Shown: positions 36,914 through 46,171, counted from the stretch's first letter. The stretch: 64,000 bases of DNA from Chthoniobacterales bacterium (GCA_013821455.1 JACDGS010000004.1:1-64000); one strand, 5' to 3'. Notes: a model not told the origin generated them from the letters alone. Numbers and translations: made by a program.

Positions 36914-38815
36914 ATGTCCGCGCCTACAAGTCTGGCGGTCGAGCCTGTAAAGCCCGCGCCTCGCACCGCCGACGAGCAGGTCATTAAGGCACCCGACTCT
37001 CTCGCGGGAGTCTCCGCGCGCCGTCGCGTTTTCACCACGATCGTTTTGACTGCGACGGCCGTCGGTCTTGGGTCCGGCTTATGGATTCTTTCGCGCCAGC
37101 TCGCTCCGCAGATTACTGCGCCGGTCTCATCGGAGTCGGCTTATGTGGCATCGTTCCCGGAAAAAAGCATCGCGGTTTTGCCCTTCGCAGATTTGAGCGA
37201 TGGGACGCCCGACACTCTCGCCGCCGACGCAGTTCAGGATGATATTCTCACCGCTCTCGCTAAGATCGCGGACTTGCGGGTGATCAGCCGCACGTCAGTC
37301 AGGAGCTATACTCCGGGCCAACCGCGCAACCTGCGCGAGATCGCGCAAAGCCTGGGCGCCGGCCACCTTCTCGAAGGCACCGTGCAACACAAAGGCGGCA
37401 AAGTGGAGATCACAGTCCAACTCACCGACGCTCGTCGCGGAGAGACGCTTTGGAGCACGAGCTGGGAACGCAAAATAGACGTTGTCTCGAGCAAACAAAG
37501 CGCGCTGGTAATGCGGATCGCAGCGCAACTTCAAGCGGCCATTTCGCCGCAGGAAAAAGCGGCCCTCGACGAACGTCCGACGCAAGATCTGATCGCGTAC
37601 GGATCGTACGTCCGCGGCAAAACGCTGCTCGCCAGCGTCGCGAATGCGCAGATCAACGAAAAGCTGGCGCAAGCCGTGCAGGCGCTGGACCAGGCGATCG
37701 CGCGCGATCCTAAATTTTATCTCGCTTGGTGCCAGTTGGCCGCCGCGCACGATTACATTTACTTTTTTGGTTTTGATCGCACTCCCGCGCGGCTCGCCCT
37801 CGCGCAGAAGGCGCTCGACACGATCATCCATCTCCGTCCCGAGGCGGGCGAGACGCACCTCGCGAAAGCTAATTTTCTCTATCGCTGCTATCTCGATTAC
37901 AACAAAGCCCGCGCCGAACTCGCCCTGACCGAACGCGCGTTGCCTAACAACTCCGAAGCCTTTGAACTAACCGGCTACATCGATCGCCGCCAGGGTCTCT
38001 GGCCCGAATCCGCGCGCAGCCTGCAACGCGCGCTCAAGCTCGACCCGCGCAACTCGTTTCTGCTCCAGCAAATCGCGGCGAGCTACCAGGAATTCCGCCA
38101 ATTCGGCGCGATGGCGGCCGCCCTCGATCGCGCACTCGAGATCACGCCACGCGACTTGGATGCGCGCATCAGCCGTGCGTTTGTTGAACTGGAATGGCGT
38201 GCCGATACACGACCGCTGCACCAGACCGTCCATGCACTCCTCTCGGAAAACCCGGAGTCGGCTGGCGATGTCGCCGATCAATGGCTATACGTAAGCCTTT
38301 GCGAACGCGATGCCGCAGCCGTCGCGCGCGCCGTCGCCGCCGTGCCCGCTACTGGCATCTCAACCGACCTGAATTTTCCGCGCGCGTATTGCGAAGCGCT
38401 CGCCGCGCGCGCCCGAGGCGACACGGCGGCCGCAAAAACTGCCTTTCTCGCCGCACGCGCCGAGCAAGAAAAAACCGCGCGCGAACAACCCGACTACGGT
38501 CCGGTCTTTACCGTCCTCGGGCTGATCGATGCCGGGCTCGGCCGCAAAGAAGAAGCAATGCGTGAAGGCCGTCGCGGTGTCGAGTTGTTGCCTATCTCGA
38601 AGAACTCCATCGACGGCGCCGAGCTGATGAAATATCTCGGTCTCATCTACGCCTGGTGCGGCGAAAAGGATCTCGCCCTGCAGCAAATCGCTGCCACCCT
38701 GCGCATTCCCAGCACGCTGAGCTACGGCTATCTCAAGCTTCACCCTGCCTGGGATCCGTTGCGCGGCGATCCGCGCTTCGAGAAAATCGTGGCCGATCTG
38801 CAGCCGCGGAACTGA
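36914..38815 (+). CDS. TPR protein with FlgO/TolB-like N-terminal domain
   Basis: KSIAVLPFADLSDGTPDTLAADAVQDDILTALAKIADLRVISRTSVRSY...LGAGHLLEGTVQ, then TPRs. Confidence 0.88.
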   Translation: MSAPTSLAVEPVKPAPRTADEQVIKAPDSLAGVSARRRVFTTIVLTATAVGLGSGLWILSRQLAPQITAPVSSESAYVASFPEKSIAVLPFADLSDGTPDTLAADAVQDDILTALAKIADLRVISRTSVRSYTPGQPRNLREIAQSLGAGHLLEGTVQHKGGKVEITVQLTDARRGETLWSTSWERKIDVVSSKQSALVMRIAAQLQAAISPQEKAALDERPTQDLIAYGSYVRGKTLLASVANAQINEKLAQAVQALDQAIARDPKFYLAWCQLAAAHDYIYFFGFDRTPARLALAQKALDTIIHLRPEAGETHLAKANFLYRCYLDYNKARAELALTERALPNNSEAFELTGYIDRRQGLWPESARSLQRALKLDPRNSFLLQQIAASYQEFRQFGAMAAALDRALEITPRDLDARISRAFVELEWRADTRPLHQTVHALLSENPESAGDVADQWLYVSLCERDAAAVARAVAAVPATGISTDLNFPRAYCEALAARARGDTAAAKTAFLAARAEQEKTAREQPDYGPVFTVLGLIDAGLGRKEEAMREGRRGVELLPISKNSIDGAELMKYLGLIYAWCGEKDLALQQIAATLRIPSTLSYGYLKLHPAWDPLRGDPRFEKIVADLQPRN

Positions 38816-38886
38816 GCGGCCATCCTTTACTCGTTAGGCATCGGCAATCCGCCGCTCAAGAGCATACCGCGACGTCGCGGCACGCC

Positions 38887-39037
38887 TTGTCATCCTGAGC
38901 GCAGCGAAGGACCCCGCAAGCGTCCCACCGTTCCGCCATTCCCTTCCGCTTTGGGTGTGACTGTCGTCGTTAGGCGGCTGACCCGCCAAGAGCGACTGTG
39001 GGGTCCCTCGTCGCGCTTCGCCGACTCGGGATGACAA
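38887..39037. repeat. Intergenic inverted-repeat element, subtype B, containing an internal CGTTAGG copy
   Basis: cttgtcatcctgagcgcagcgaaggaccccgcaagcg...gtggggtccctcgtcgcgcttcgccgactcgggatgacaa. Confidence 0.8.
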
Positions 39038-39086
39038 CACTCGACGCTACTCCTTTACTCGTTAGGCTGACGGACTGTCGCCGCGT

Positions 39087-40445
39087 TTACTCCGAGAGCG
39101 CGTTGACCTTCGCCACATAAGCACGGATGTCGCACTTCCGCTCCAAGCCCGCGGCGTTCATGTAGCGGACCTTGCCAAACACCGAGCGCTCCGGCCAGGG
39201 GCGATCGTGTAGACCGAAAAGCCATCCGACGTTGGCGAATGAATTCGCGTCGCGGCCATCGAGAAAAAACTTGTTATTAATCGCCAGCACAGTCGCGTGC
39301 GCCTCCTCTGGCGACGGCGACCATTCGAGGATTTTCTTCCCCCAATACATACGCATGTAATTGTGCATGTAGCCGCTCACGCGCATCTCGCGCATGGCCG
39401 CATTCCAATACGGATCGTAAGTCGCGCCAGCCTCCAACTCAGCGCGCGAGTAAACGTGCGCGCGCTTGTCGCGGCGATGTTCGCCTAACGACTTCCGCGC
39501 CCATTCCGGCAGCGCGCCGTAGGTGTCGTAGGCTTCGTTGAAGTGGCAGAAATTCATGGCGAGTTCGCGCCTAACGAGAAGCTCGTCGATGAAGCTGGCG
39601 ACGTTTTTCGCGCCGGCGTTTTTCTGCTTTCGCGCCTCCAGCGCCAGCCAGACGGGCGAGATTTGGCCAAAGTGCAGATACTTGCTCATATGCGAAACAT
39701 CGCTCGTCTGCGGCTGATTCCGATGCTCGCGATAGTTCCGGAAATGCGCGCGCAGAAAGCGGCGGAAAATCGTTTCCGCCGCGCCCGTTCCTCCGCGGAA
39801 GAATGACGTCACGGCCGGAACCGAGTCATCGAGCTGCAATCGCCGCAACAACGCGGAAGAAATTTCTTCTCCACCAAGTTCCAAGCCTAACGAACCTTTT
39901 TCGAGTTTCGTTTTCGGCGGCCTAACGAGATATTTTTCGAACACGCGCTCCAGTTTTGGCCGCAAGGTCCTGGCCGCGAATTCCTGCTTATCCGAGGCAA
40001 TTTCGATCGGCACCACGACATCGCTCTCCACATCTACGACCGGGCAGCGCGCCGCGCTTGCGAGCTTCTTGCGCCACACCTTTTGGATGCGCAGGTAGCC
40101 GCGATCGGTCACGATCAACGCCGCGCGCCGACCGATTTTCAACGCAACCTCAGACGGTTCACCTAACTGCAGGACAAACTGAATCCGGCGCTGGCGCAGC
40201 GTCGCCGCGGTCTCCGCCAGTCCTTCCAGCATGAAGGTGTAATGGCGCAAATTCGCTTCCGGATAACTCGTTAGGCCAAAGCAAACGACGAGAGGAAGGT
40301 CGCGACGGTTGGCCTGCGCCGCCGCATATTCGAGCGCGTCATTATCCTGCGCGCGTTGCGACTGCTGCATCAAATAGAGAACGAAGTCGCCCTCTCGCGG
40401 CGCGCGATCGTTCAAGGGTTTAACCCGATCGGGAGAGACGCTCAT
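39087..40445 (-). CDS. phr: Class II deoxyribodipyrimidine photolyase
   Basis: MSKYLHFGQISPVWLALEA...MRMYWGKKILEWSPSPEEAHATVLAINNKFFLDGRDANSFANVGWLFGLHDRPW. Confidence 0.95.
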   Translation of the reverse strand: MSVSPDRVKPLNDRAPREGDFVLYLMQQSQRAQDNDALEYAAAQANRRDLPLVVCFGLTSYPEANLRHYTFMLEGLAETAATLRQRRIQFVLQLGEPSEVALKIGRRAALIVTDRGYLRIQKVWRKKLASAARCPVVDVESDVVVPIEIASDKQEFAARTLRPKLERVFEKYLVRPPKTKLEKGSLGLELGGEEISSALLRRLQLDDSVPAVTSFFRGGTGAAETIFRRFLRAHFRNYREHRNQPQTSDVSHMSKYLHFGQISPVWLALEARKQKNAGAKNVASFIDELLVRRELAMNFCHFNEAYDTYGALPEWARKSLGEHRRDKRAHVYSRAELEAGATYDPYWNAAMREMRVSGYMHNYMRMYWGKKILEWSPSPEEAHATVLAINNKFFLDGRDANSFANVGWLFGLHDRPWPERSVFGKVRYMNAAGLERKCDIRAYVAKVNALSE

Positions 40446-40457
40446 GCGAAAAGAAAA

Positions 40458-40508
40458 TCGGGCCGACTGGATTCGAACCAGCGACCTGTCGCCGCGGCGA
40501 CCGCACTA
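40458..40508 (-). pseudogene. tRNA-Pro 3'-half remnant / tRNA-like element (T arm and acceptor 3' strand intact; anticodon arm replaced by GTCGCCGCGGCGAC palindrome)
   Basis: tcgggccgactggattcgaaccagcgacct identical to the 3' end of tRNA-Pro at 40770; stop codon of the GIY-YIG ORF overlaps its D-arm-like TAGTGCG. Confidence 0.8.
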
Positions 40509-40745
40509 CACGCCCAAGCGCTCGAGTTCATCACGACCTCGCCCGGTCTTAAAGTGCCTTTCTTTTCTGACCGCCTCCGCGCGGCTGGGAAAACTCTCCT
40601 CGTGCACCACAACCCAGGGGGTTCCGGAACGGGTCGCCTTGGAATGACCCGCGTTATGCCGTTCCAGTCGAGCTTCAATGTTCTCGCACGAACCAACGTA
40701 GCGACGCCCGGTTTTGGAACTCCGCAGAACGTAAAGATGAAACAT
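40506..40745 (-). CDS. GIY-YIG (URI-type) nuclease family protein, 79 aa
   Basis: MFHLYVLRSSKTGRRYVGSCENIEARLERHNAGHSKATRSGTPWVVVHEESFPSRAEAVRKERHFKTGRGRDELERLGV. Confidence 0.93.
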   Translation of the reverse strand: MFHLYVLRSSKTGRRYVGSCENIEARLERHNAGHSKATRSGTPWVVVHEESFPSRAEAVRKERHFKTGRGRDELERLGV

Positions 40746-40769
40746 GCGTCAGGTGGGGTCTTGGGGAAA

Positions 40770-40843
40770 TCGGGCCGACTGGATTCGAACCAGCGACCTC
40801 TTGAACCCCATTCAAGCGCACTACCAAGCTGTGCTACGGCCCG
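40770..40843 (-). tRNA. tRNA-Pro (anticodon GGG)
   Basis: CGGGCCGTAGCACAGCTTGGTAGTGCGCTTGAATGGGGTTCAAGAGGTCGCTGGTTCGAATCCAGTCGGCCCGA; full cloverleaf, CCA not encoded. Confidence 0.96.
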
Positions 40844-40903
40844 ATTTCAGGCCGAACTATTCGTCGTGGCGCAAGCCGTTGCCAAATCTTTTCCTGCGCG
40901 AAA

Positions 40904-41761
40904 TCAGGCGGTCCAATGGCTGAGAAAGCTATCGATCAATTGCGGCAACTCGTTGCTGTAACCGCCTTCCAGGATAGCCCCGGCCGGCACCTTCGTCTCG
41001 CGCAGCCAGGTTCCAAATTGCGCAAAGTCGTCCGCCTCCAGAGTCATCTCTGTGATGGGATCGCCGCGAAAGGCGTCGAAGCCCGCCGAGACGAGCAGTA
41101 GGTCCGGCTGGAATTCGAGCAACGTCCGCAACGCCTTTTCCACCGCGTCGCGATGAACGGCACGCGAGGCATGGGGACGAACAGTAAAGTTGTGGATGTT
41201 GCCTAACGACTTGCTGCCCGTCCCGGGATAGCCGGGAAATTGGTGGATCGAAGCGAAGACGATGCGGGGCTCGCCGGCGACGATCGCTTCCGTGCCGTTG
41301 CCGTGATGCGCGTCGAAATCCCAAATAGCGACGCGCTCGGCGCCGTGCGCGAGGGCATGGAAAGCCGCCACGGCCACGTGATTGAAAAAGCAAAAGCCCA
41401 TCGCCTGCTGGCGCGTGGCGTGATGCCCGGGAGGCCGCATCAAGCTAAAGGCCGGCGCTCCGCCTAACGATGCCCGCGCGACCTCACACGCGGCGCCCGA
41501 TGCGCGCGCCGCATGGCCGAAAATTCCCGGGTACGCCGGCGTGTCCACATCGAAATCATGGCGCGCGTGGAGCACCCGCTCGACGTGCTCGGGACTATGA
41601 GCGCGCAGCAGATCGATGTCGGTCGCTTCCTTGGGCTGACGCCATTCCCAGGTTGGATGCGCCGCCCGCAGTTGTTGCGCGCTTTTCGTTAGGCGCTCCG
41701 GGCGTTCGGGGTGACCCGGAGCGAAATATTCCACGCAGCGTGGATCGTGGAAGATGATCAC
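40904..41761 (-). CDS. Histone deacetylase family / acetylpolyamine aminohydrolase-like protein
   Basis: RPPGHHATRQQAMGFCFFNHVAVAAFHAL...WDFDAHHGNGTEAI...LLVSAGFDAFRGDP. Confidence 0.95.
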   Translation of the reverse strand: MIIFHDPRCVEYFAPGHPERPERLTKSAQQLRAAHPTWEWRQPKEATDIDLLRAHSPEHVERVLHARHDFDVDTPAYPGIFGHAARASGAACEVARASLGGAPAFSLMRPPGHHATRQQAMGFCFFNHVAVAAFHALAHGAERVAIWDFDAHHGNGTEAIVAGEPRIVFASIHQFPGYPGTGSKSLGNIHNFTVRPHASRAVHRDAVEKALRTLLEFQPDLLLVSAGFDAFRGDPITEMTLEADDFAQFGTWLRETKVPAGAILEGGYSNELPQLIDSFLSHWTA

Positions 41762-41847
41762 GCGATTTGCCTAACGATCGCGACGCAATCTGCCGGGGAC
41801 GCCAGATGCGCTTAATTGCTCCAGTTCCGTCGGGCCAAAAGGCACAC

Positions 41848-42615
41848 CTACCGCCTGAGATCGGAGAAGGACGTGCCCGCGCGGATTTCATCAAACGTGT
41901 AGGAGCCGAAGTTGTAGCCCACTTTCAGCACGATCCGATCGAAACCGCTGGCCTGAAATTCGGGTGTCATCGGCAGCCGGGCTTGAGCGGTCTGATTGGC
42001 AGGTTCACCTAACTTTGATGGGTTGAGGAAGAGAGATTGATCGCCCGTGGTGAAGTCGAGCTTAACCACTACCCAAGCCGTCGAACCGTCGGCCGCAGTG
42101 CTCGTGAGACTCCGGGTGGTCGGCACAATGCCGTCGTCGATCCCGTAGAGATCGCCCGTGCCAAAGATGACCCCAAATTGCGGGGCGGTTGGGCCGACAC
42201 TGTCATTAAAAGTCAGGATCGCGTAACCGAAAGAGCCAACTTGATTCTGGGCGAGGAGAAATCCGATCCAGACGACATCCGTACCGACGGGTGTCAAACC
42301 CGCAGACGCAGTATCCCCAGTTCCTCCTCGATCACCGAGGTTGGCGGCATTTCCGGCAGAAGCGACTTTGCGGAAGCGGAGGCCCGGAGCGTGGACAAGC
42401 GGCGCGCCCCCAAGTGCGACCCAGGCCTCCTGCCCGGGCGGGCTGCCAGGAGGCGGGCCATTTCCGTCGAGCGGTCCCACCGGATAATCGAAACTCTCCG
42501 TGAAAAGAGAATCAGCCAGAGCCGTCGATCCGGCGAAAGCCAGACCCAGCGCGCCCATGACGACGGCAAGGAGAAGGTAGCGGAGAAAGTGCACGGGACG
42601 ATCCATTGTTTGCAT
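41848..42615 (-). CDS. Exported protein, PEP-CTERM-associated-like (no CTERM seen)
   Basis: Signal peptide; SLFTESFDYPVGPLDGNGPPPGSPPGQEAWVALGG. Confidence 0.65.
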   Translation of the reverse strand: MQTMDRPVHFLRYLLLAVVMGALGLAFAGSTALADSLFTESFDYPVGPLDGNGPPPGSPPGQEAWVALGGAPLVHAPGLRFRKVASAGNAANLGDRGGTGDTASAGLTPVGTDVVWIGFLLAQNQVGSFGYAILTFNDSVGPTAPQFGVIFGTGDLYGIDDGIVPTTRSLTSTAADGSTAWVVVKLDFTTGDQSLFLNPSKLGEPANQTAQARLPMTPEFQASGFDRIVLKVGYNFGSYTFDEIRAGTSFSDLRR

Positions 42616-42760
42616 AGGATTGGTCTAAACGAGTGCTACGGTGCGAGTCAAGTTTCAAAAAATGTCATTGCCGCGGGAAGTGTTCGTCATCGTTAGGCTA
42701 CGAAGTTAGGCTGCGGGGTGTCCTGGTTGCTTTTTCGCCTCCTTCCGCCAAGCTTTTCCG

Positions 42761-44179
42761 ATGGCTCTGGATTTGAAGGAAATGATCGCCGCGCGTCTCG
42801 GGGAGAACTACGAACTGCACGAGCGGCATCTTAATCGCACCCTCGTCGCGGCGCAGCGCGTGATTGGCTTCGACAAGGTCTATGCGCGCGCGGAAGGCGC
42901 TTATCTCTACGACATGGATAACGCCGCCTATCTCGATTTCCTAAGCGGCTACAGTGTCTTTAACATAGGACGCAATCATCCGGCCGTGCAGAAGGCCATC
43001 CGCGATGTGCTCGATCTCGATCTGCCGAACATGGTGCAGATGGATTGCTCGCTTTTGAGCGGACTCCTGGCAGAAGCCCTAACGAAAAGAACGCCGAAAC
43101 ATCTCGACGCCGTTTTCTTTTGTAACTCTGGCACGGAAGCGATGGAAGGTGCGCTAAAGTTCGCCCGCGCCGCCACGCAACGTCCCCGCGTTTTCTCGTT
43201 AGGCGGCGCTTTTCATGGGCTAAGTCTCGGGGCGCTCTCACTTATGGGTTGCGAGAGTTTCACGGAGGGCTTTGGACCACTTATGCAAGGGTTCGATGGC
43301 CGTATTGCCTTAGAGGATATAACTACTCTCGAACGCGAGTTAGCGAAGAAGGATGTCGCAGCCTTCGTCATCGAGCCAGTGCAAGGGAAAGGCGTGAACT
43401 ATCCGCGTGGAGATTTCTTCGTTAAAGCACAGGAGCTATGTCGAAAATACGGAACACTTCTTATTTCCGACGAGATTCAGACTGGTCTTGGACGCACAGG
43501 TAAAATGTTCGGCTTTGAACATTGGAACTTGGAACCTGATATCATCACTCTCGCTAAGACTCTAAGTGGTGGCTATGTCCCATGTGGCGCGATCGTAACG
43601 CGGCGGGAGATATATCAGAAGACCTTCAGTCGGATGGATCGCTGCGTCGTGCACTCCACGACTTTTGGCCGCAATAACCTGGCCATGGCCTGCGGACTCG
43701 CGGCTCTTACAGTCCTGGACGACGAGAAACTTCTCGATAACTCCGCCCGCATGGGAGAGTTACTCGTGCAGCGTCTCGATGCCCTTAAAGGCAGGCACTC
43801 ATTCATCAAGGAAGTGCGCGGCAAAGGACTCATGATCGCCATCGAGTTCCATGAACCTAACGAGTTTAAGTTAAAGATGGCCTGGAAGCTTTTGCACAAG
43901 GTGGACAAGGTCCTCTTCGCGCAGATGGTCGTGACTCAGATGCTAGCCCAGCATCGCATCCTGACTCAGGTGGCGGGTCATGCCATGGATGTGGTCAAGA
44001 TTCTTCCGCCGCTTATCATCGGCGAACGCGAGGTCGATCTCTTCGTCAATGCGATCGACTCCACACTAACGGAATGCCGCAAGTTCCCCGGACCGATGTG
44101 GGAGATCGGGAATAACTTCGTCCGCCATGCCCTGCGCTCGAAGCGTTCCTCCGGTGTCTCCGCGCCCGCAAACGCCTGA
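42761..44179 (+). CDS. Class III aminotransferase (aspartate/ornithine aminotransferase family)
   Basis: AYLDFLSGYSVFNIGRNHPAV...FFCNSGTEAMEGALKFARAAT...LLISDEIQTGLGRTGKMFGFEHWNLEPDIITLAKTLSGGYVP. Confidence 0.95.
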   Translation: MALDLKEMIAARLGENYELHERHLNRTLVAAQRVIGFDKVYARAEGAYLYDMDNAAYLDFLSGYSVFNIGRNHPAVQKAIRDVLDLDLPNMVQMDCSLLSGLLAEALTKRTPKHLDAVFFCNSGTEAMEGALKFARAATQRPRVFSLGGAFHGLSLGALSLMGCESFTEGFGPLMQGFDGRIALEDITTLERELAKKDVAAFVIEPVQGKGVNYPRGDFFVKAQELCRKYGTLLISDEIQTGLGRTGKMFGFEHWNLEPDIITLAKTLSGGYVPCGAIVTRREIYQKTFSRMDRCVVHSTTFGRNNLAMACGLAALTVLDDEKLLDNSARMGELLVQRLDALKGRHSFIKEVRGKGLMIAIEFHEPNEFKLKMAWKLLHKVDKVLFAQMVVTQMLAQHRILTQVAGHAMDVVKILPPLIIGEREVDLFVNAIDSTLTECRKFPGPMWEIGNNFVRHALRSKRSSGVSAPANA

Positions 44180-44183
44180 GCGG

Positions 44184-44258
44184 TGGTGCGCGATGCAGGG
44201 TTTGAACCTGCGACTTCTTGCGTGTGAAGCAAGCGCTCTACCACTGAGCTAATCGCGC
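44184..44258 (-). tRNA. tRNA-Val (anticodon CAC), CCA encoded
   Basis: GCGCGATTAGCTCAGTGGTAGAGCGCTTGCTTCACACGCAAGAAGTCGCAGGTTCAAACCCTGCATCGCGCACCA. Confidence 0.96.
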
Positions 44259-44383
44259 AAAAGACCGCCGAGGGCTGAGACCTTACCGAAGAATTTTTGT
44301 TTTGCGAGGGCCAGCTAAAATCGCTTTTTTTTTGCCGCCTTGGCCGAGCCCGAAGCGCGACCTCCCGGTGTCTCCGTTACACT

Positions 44384-44421
44384 TAGACTCGTTAGGCTAC
44401 AAGACTTAGACTCGTTAGGCA
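44384..44421. repeat. Tandem pair of extended CTTAGACTCGTTAGGC motif
   Basis: cttagactcgttaggctacaagacttagactcgttaggc. Confidence 0.9.
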
Positions 44422-46091
44422 CGCTCTCCCGTGATGGCAAGTTCCGGCATAGCCGTTGGGCGCGGGACGCGTTTGCGGCGCCGCGAGGGAAAGCGCAGCC
44501 TGCTTTGCGAGACTGTTTCCCAGAAGTAAACAGCCACGGCGGCGAGCAATAACCAGGAAGCAAGCGGACGCGCGCGCTCCAGCAAGTGGATGGCTTGAAG
44601 CGTGGAGGGAAGTTTCTTATCGAGCAAGAGCACATCGGCGATCATGGCCGCACTGAGGGCAGAGAGAAGGAAATGCAGCAGGCTGAGGGGCAGACTTACG
44701 CCGAGCGCGAGCACGCTGAGGACGGCGCCCCACATTAAGTAGCGTTCATGCATTTGCCCGAGCACCGCGAACATGAGCAGCCACGGCGTGGCCAGCGCGA
44801 TGAGGAGACGCGGATCGCGCCGGCGAACGTGCCGGGCCGCGCCGCGCGCGCAAAAAACGAGAGCGGCGAGATAGAGCAAACGCAACGTCCATTGCCAGGT
44901 GAGGGCGAGATGCAGACTGCCAATTTGTGCCGACCAATACGGAGTCTTGAGCGACCAGCCGAGATGCGCCATGAGCGACGGCAGATTGTAGCAGGAGCTG
45001 ATGAAGAGATACGGATAATGTTCGCTGCCGTAAACAAACCCTACTTGGAGCCAGGCAAAGCTGCCGCCGTCCCATCGACCGATGAAAAAAGAGGCGACTG
45101 CGGCGATGCCGGCAATCCAAATCCAGCGATTGCGGCTCTTCCGGAGAAGAACAGTCGCGAGCAACAAGACGGCCAATTCCGCAGCCCAAGCCGACGGATT
45201 CCGCAACAGCCACGGGGAAACAATTGCGGCGACGGTCGCACCAAATCCGGCGAGGAAATGGCCAGCACAAGTCCAGCGCTTTTGCCAAAGCGGCCAAAAG
45301 AAAAAGAAGGGCGCGACGAAAAGGAGTTGTCCTTTAAACATCGCGCCCAGCGCCAGCAGAGCGCCGCACCAAAACCATCGTCTCGTTAGGGCAGCGAGCG
45401 CGGCGAACAGATAAAAGGGCAGGATCCAGGAATCCCACTGCGGCCAGCCGTGGGCGTCGAGAATCATGGAAGGTTCCAACCAAGCCACAGCCGCTGCGAG
45501 CAAAGCGCAAAGCGTCGCCCGGCGCGCCGGCGGCAGGCGGTGCAGAATTCCGGAAACGGTCCTCCCGCCCGCGCGACGCAAACCTAGCCTAACGATGAAA
45601 AAAACGCCTGCCGCCGTGATGAATTCGCAGACCAGATTCACCGTTAGGAGGGGCTCGACGTATTCCGGCGTTCCATCTTCGACTCCGGGAAACTTCCGTC
45701 GCACTTCGCGTGTCCAGATCGACATCGCGAGGAGACGCAACGGAGGGTAGTCCAAATCGTATTGTTGATCGTAGGCCTCGCGTTGCACGCGGTCGTAGAG
45801 CGCGAGGTAGCCCCGAAAGAAGGCGCGCCAGGAATCCGGTGACTCGTTAGGCAAAAGGTCCTGCCCTTCCTCGATGGTCCGGCTGCCCCAGTAGAAACCG
45901 TTCACGATATCGTGCTGGAAACGCAGGTGACGAGTCCGCTCCCAAGTGTAGCGACGCAACTTCACTCCGCCCAAAACGAGCGTGACCGCGAGAGTCGCCA
46001 GCAACACCAAACGAATGGCCGCGCCAAAAGAGAGTGAACGACCGACGCGCCAGGTTTCCATGCGAGGCACGAGCGTAACGCGCCGCCACAC
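44415..46091 (-). CDS. Integral membrane glycosyltransferase-like protein (GT87/DUF2029-like)
   Basis: 558 aa multi-TM; GAMFKGQLLFVAPFFFFWPLW...MHERYLMWGAVLSVLALG; TAA stop within GCCTAACGA motif. Confidence 0.75.
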   Translation of the reverse strand: MWRRVTLVPRMETWRVGRSLSFGAAIRLVLLATLAVTLVLGGVKLRRYTWERTRHLRFQHDIVNGFYWGSRTIEEGQDLLPNESPDSWRAFFRGYLALYDRVQREAYDQQYDLDYPPLRLLAMSIWTREVRRKFPGVEDGTPEYVEPLLTVNLVCEFITAAGVFFIVRLGLRRAGGRTVSGILHRLPPARRATLCALLAAAVAWLEPSMILDAHGWPQWDSWILPFYLFAALAALTRRWFWCGALLALGAMFKGQLLFVAPFFFFWPLWQKRWTCAGHFLAGFGATVAAIVSPWLLRNPSAWAAELAVLLLATVLLRKSRNRWIWIAGIAAVASFFIGRWDGGSFAWLQVGFVYGSEHYPYLFISSCYNLPSLMAHLGWSLKTPYWSAQIGSLHLALTWQWTLRLLYLAALVFCARGAARHVRRRDPRLLIALATPWLLMFAVLGQMHERYLMWGAVLSVLALGVSLPLSLLHFLLSALSAAMIADVLLLDKKLPSTLQAIHLLERARPLASWLLLAAVAVYFWETVSQSRLRFPSRRRKRVPRPTAMPELAITGERA

Positions 46092-46136
46092 GCGAGCAAA
46101 TCGCGCGCACGTAATCGCCCGGTGAACCGCGAATTT

Positions 46137-46171
46137 GCCTAACGATGCCTAACGAGGCGCCCGCCTAACCG
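46137..46171. repeat. Three tandem GCCTAAC motifs in intergenic region
   Basis: tgcctaacgatgcctaacgaggcgcccgcctaacc. Confidence 0.9.

Noticed and set aside
40442-40696. ORF ending AAATGRWFESSRPDFLFA and plus-strand ORF 40356-40961
   Set aside because: Produced by reading through tRNA-Pro sequence and its remnant; the GIY-YIG ORF in the other frame is the supported gene.
43978-44244. ORF MVERLLHTQEVAGSNPASRTTAQ...
   Set aside because: Translation of the tRNA-Val gene and the antisense of the aminotransferase 3' end.
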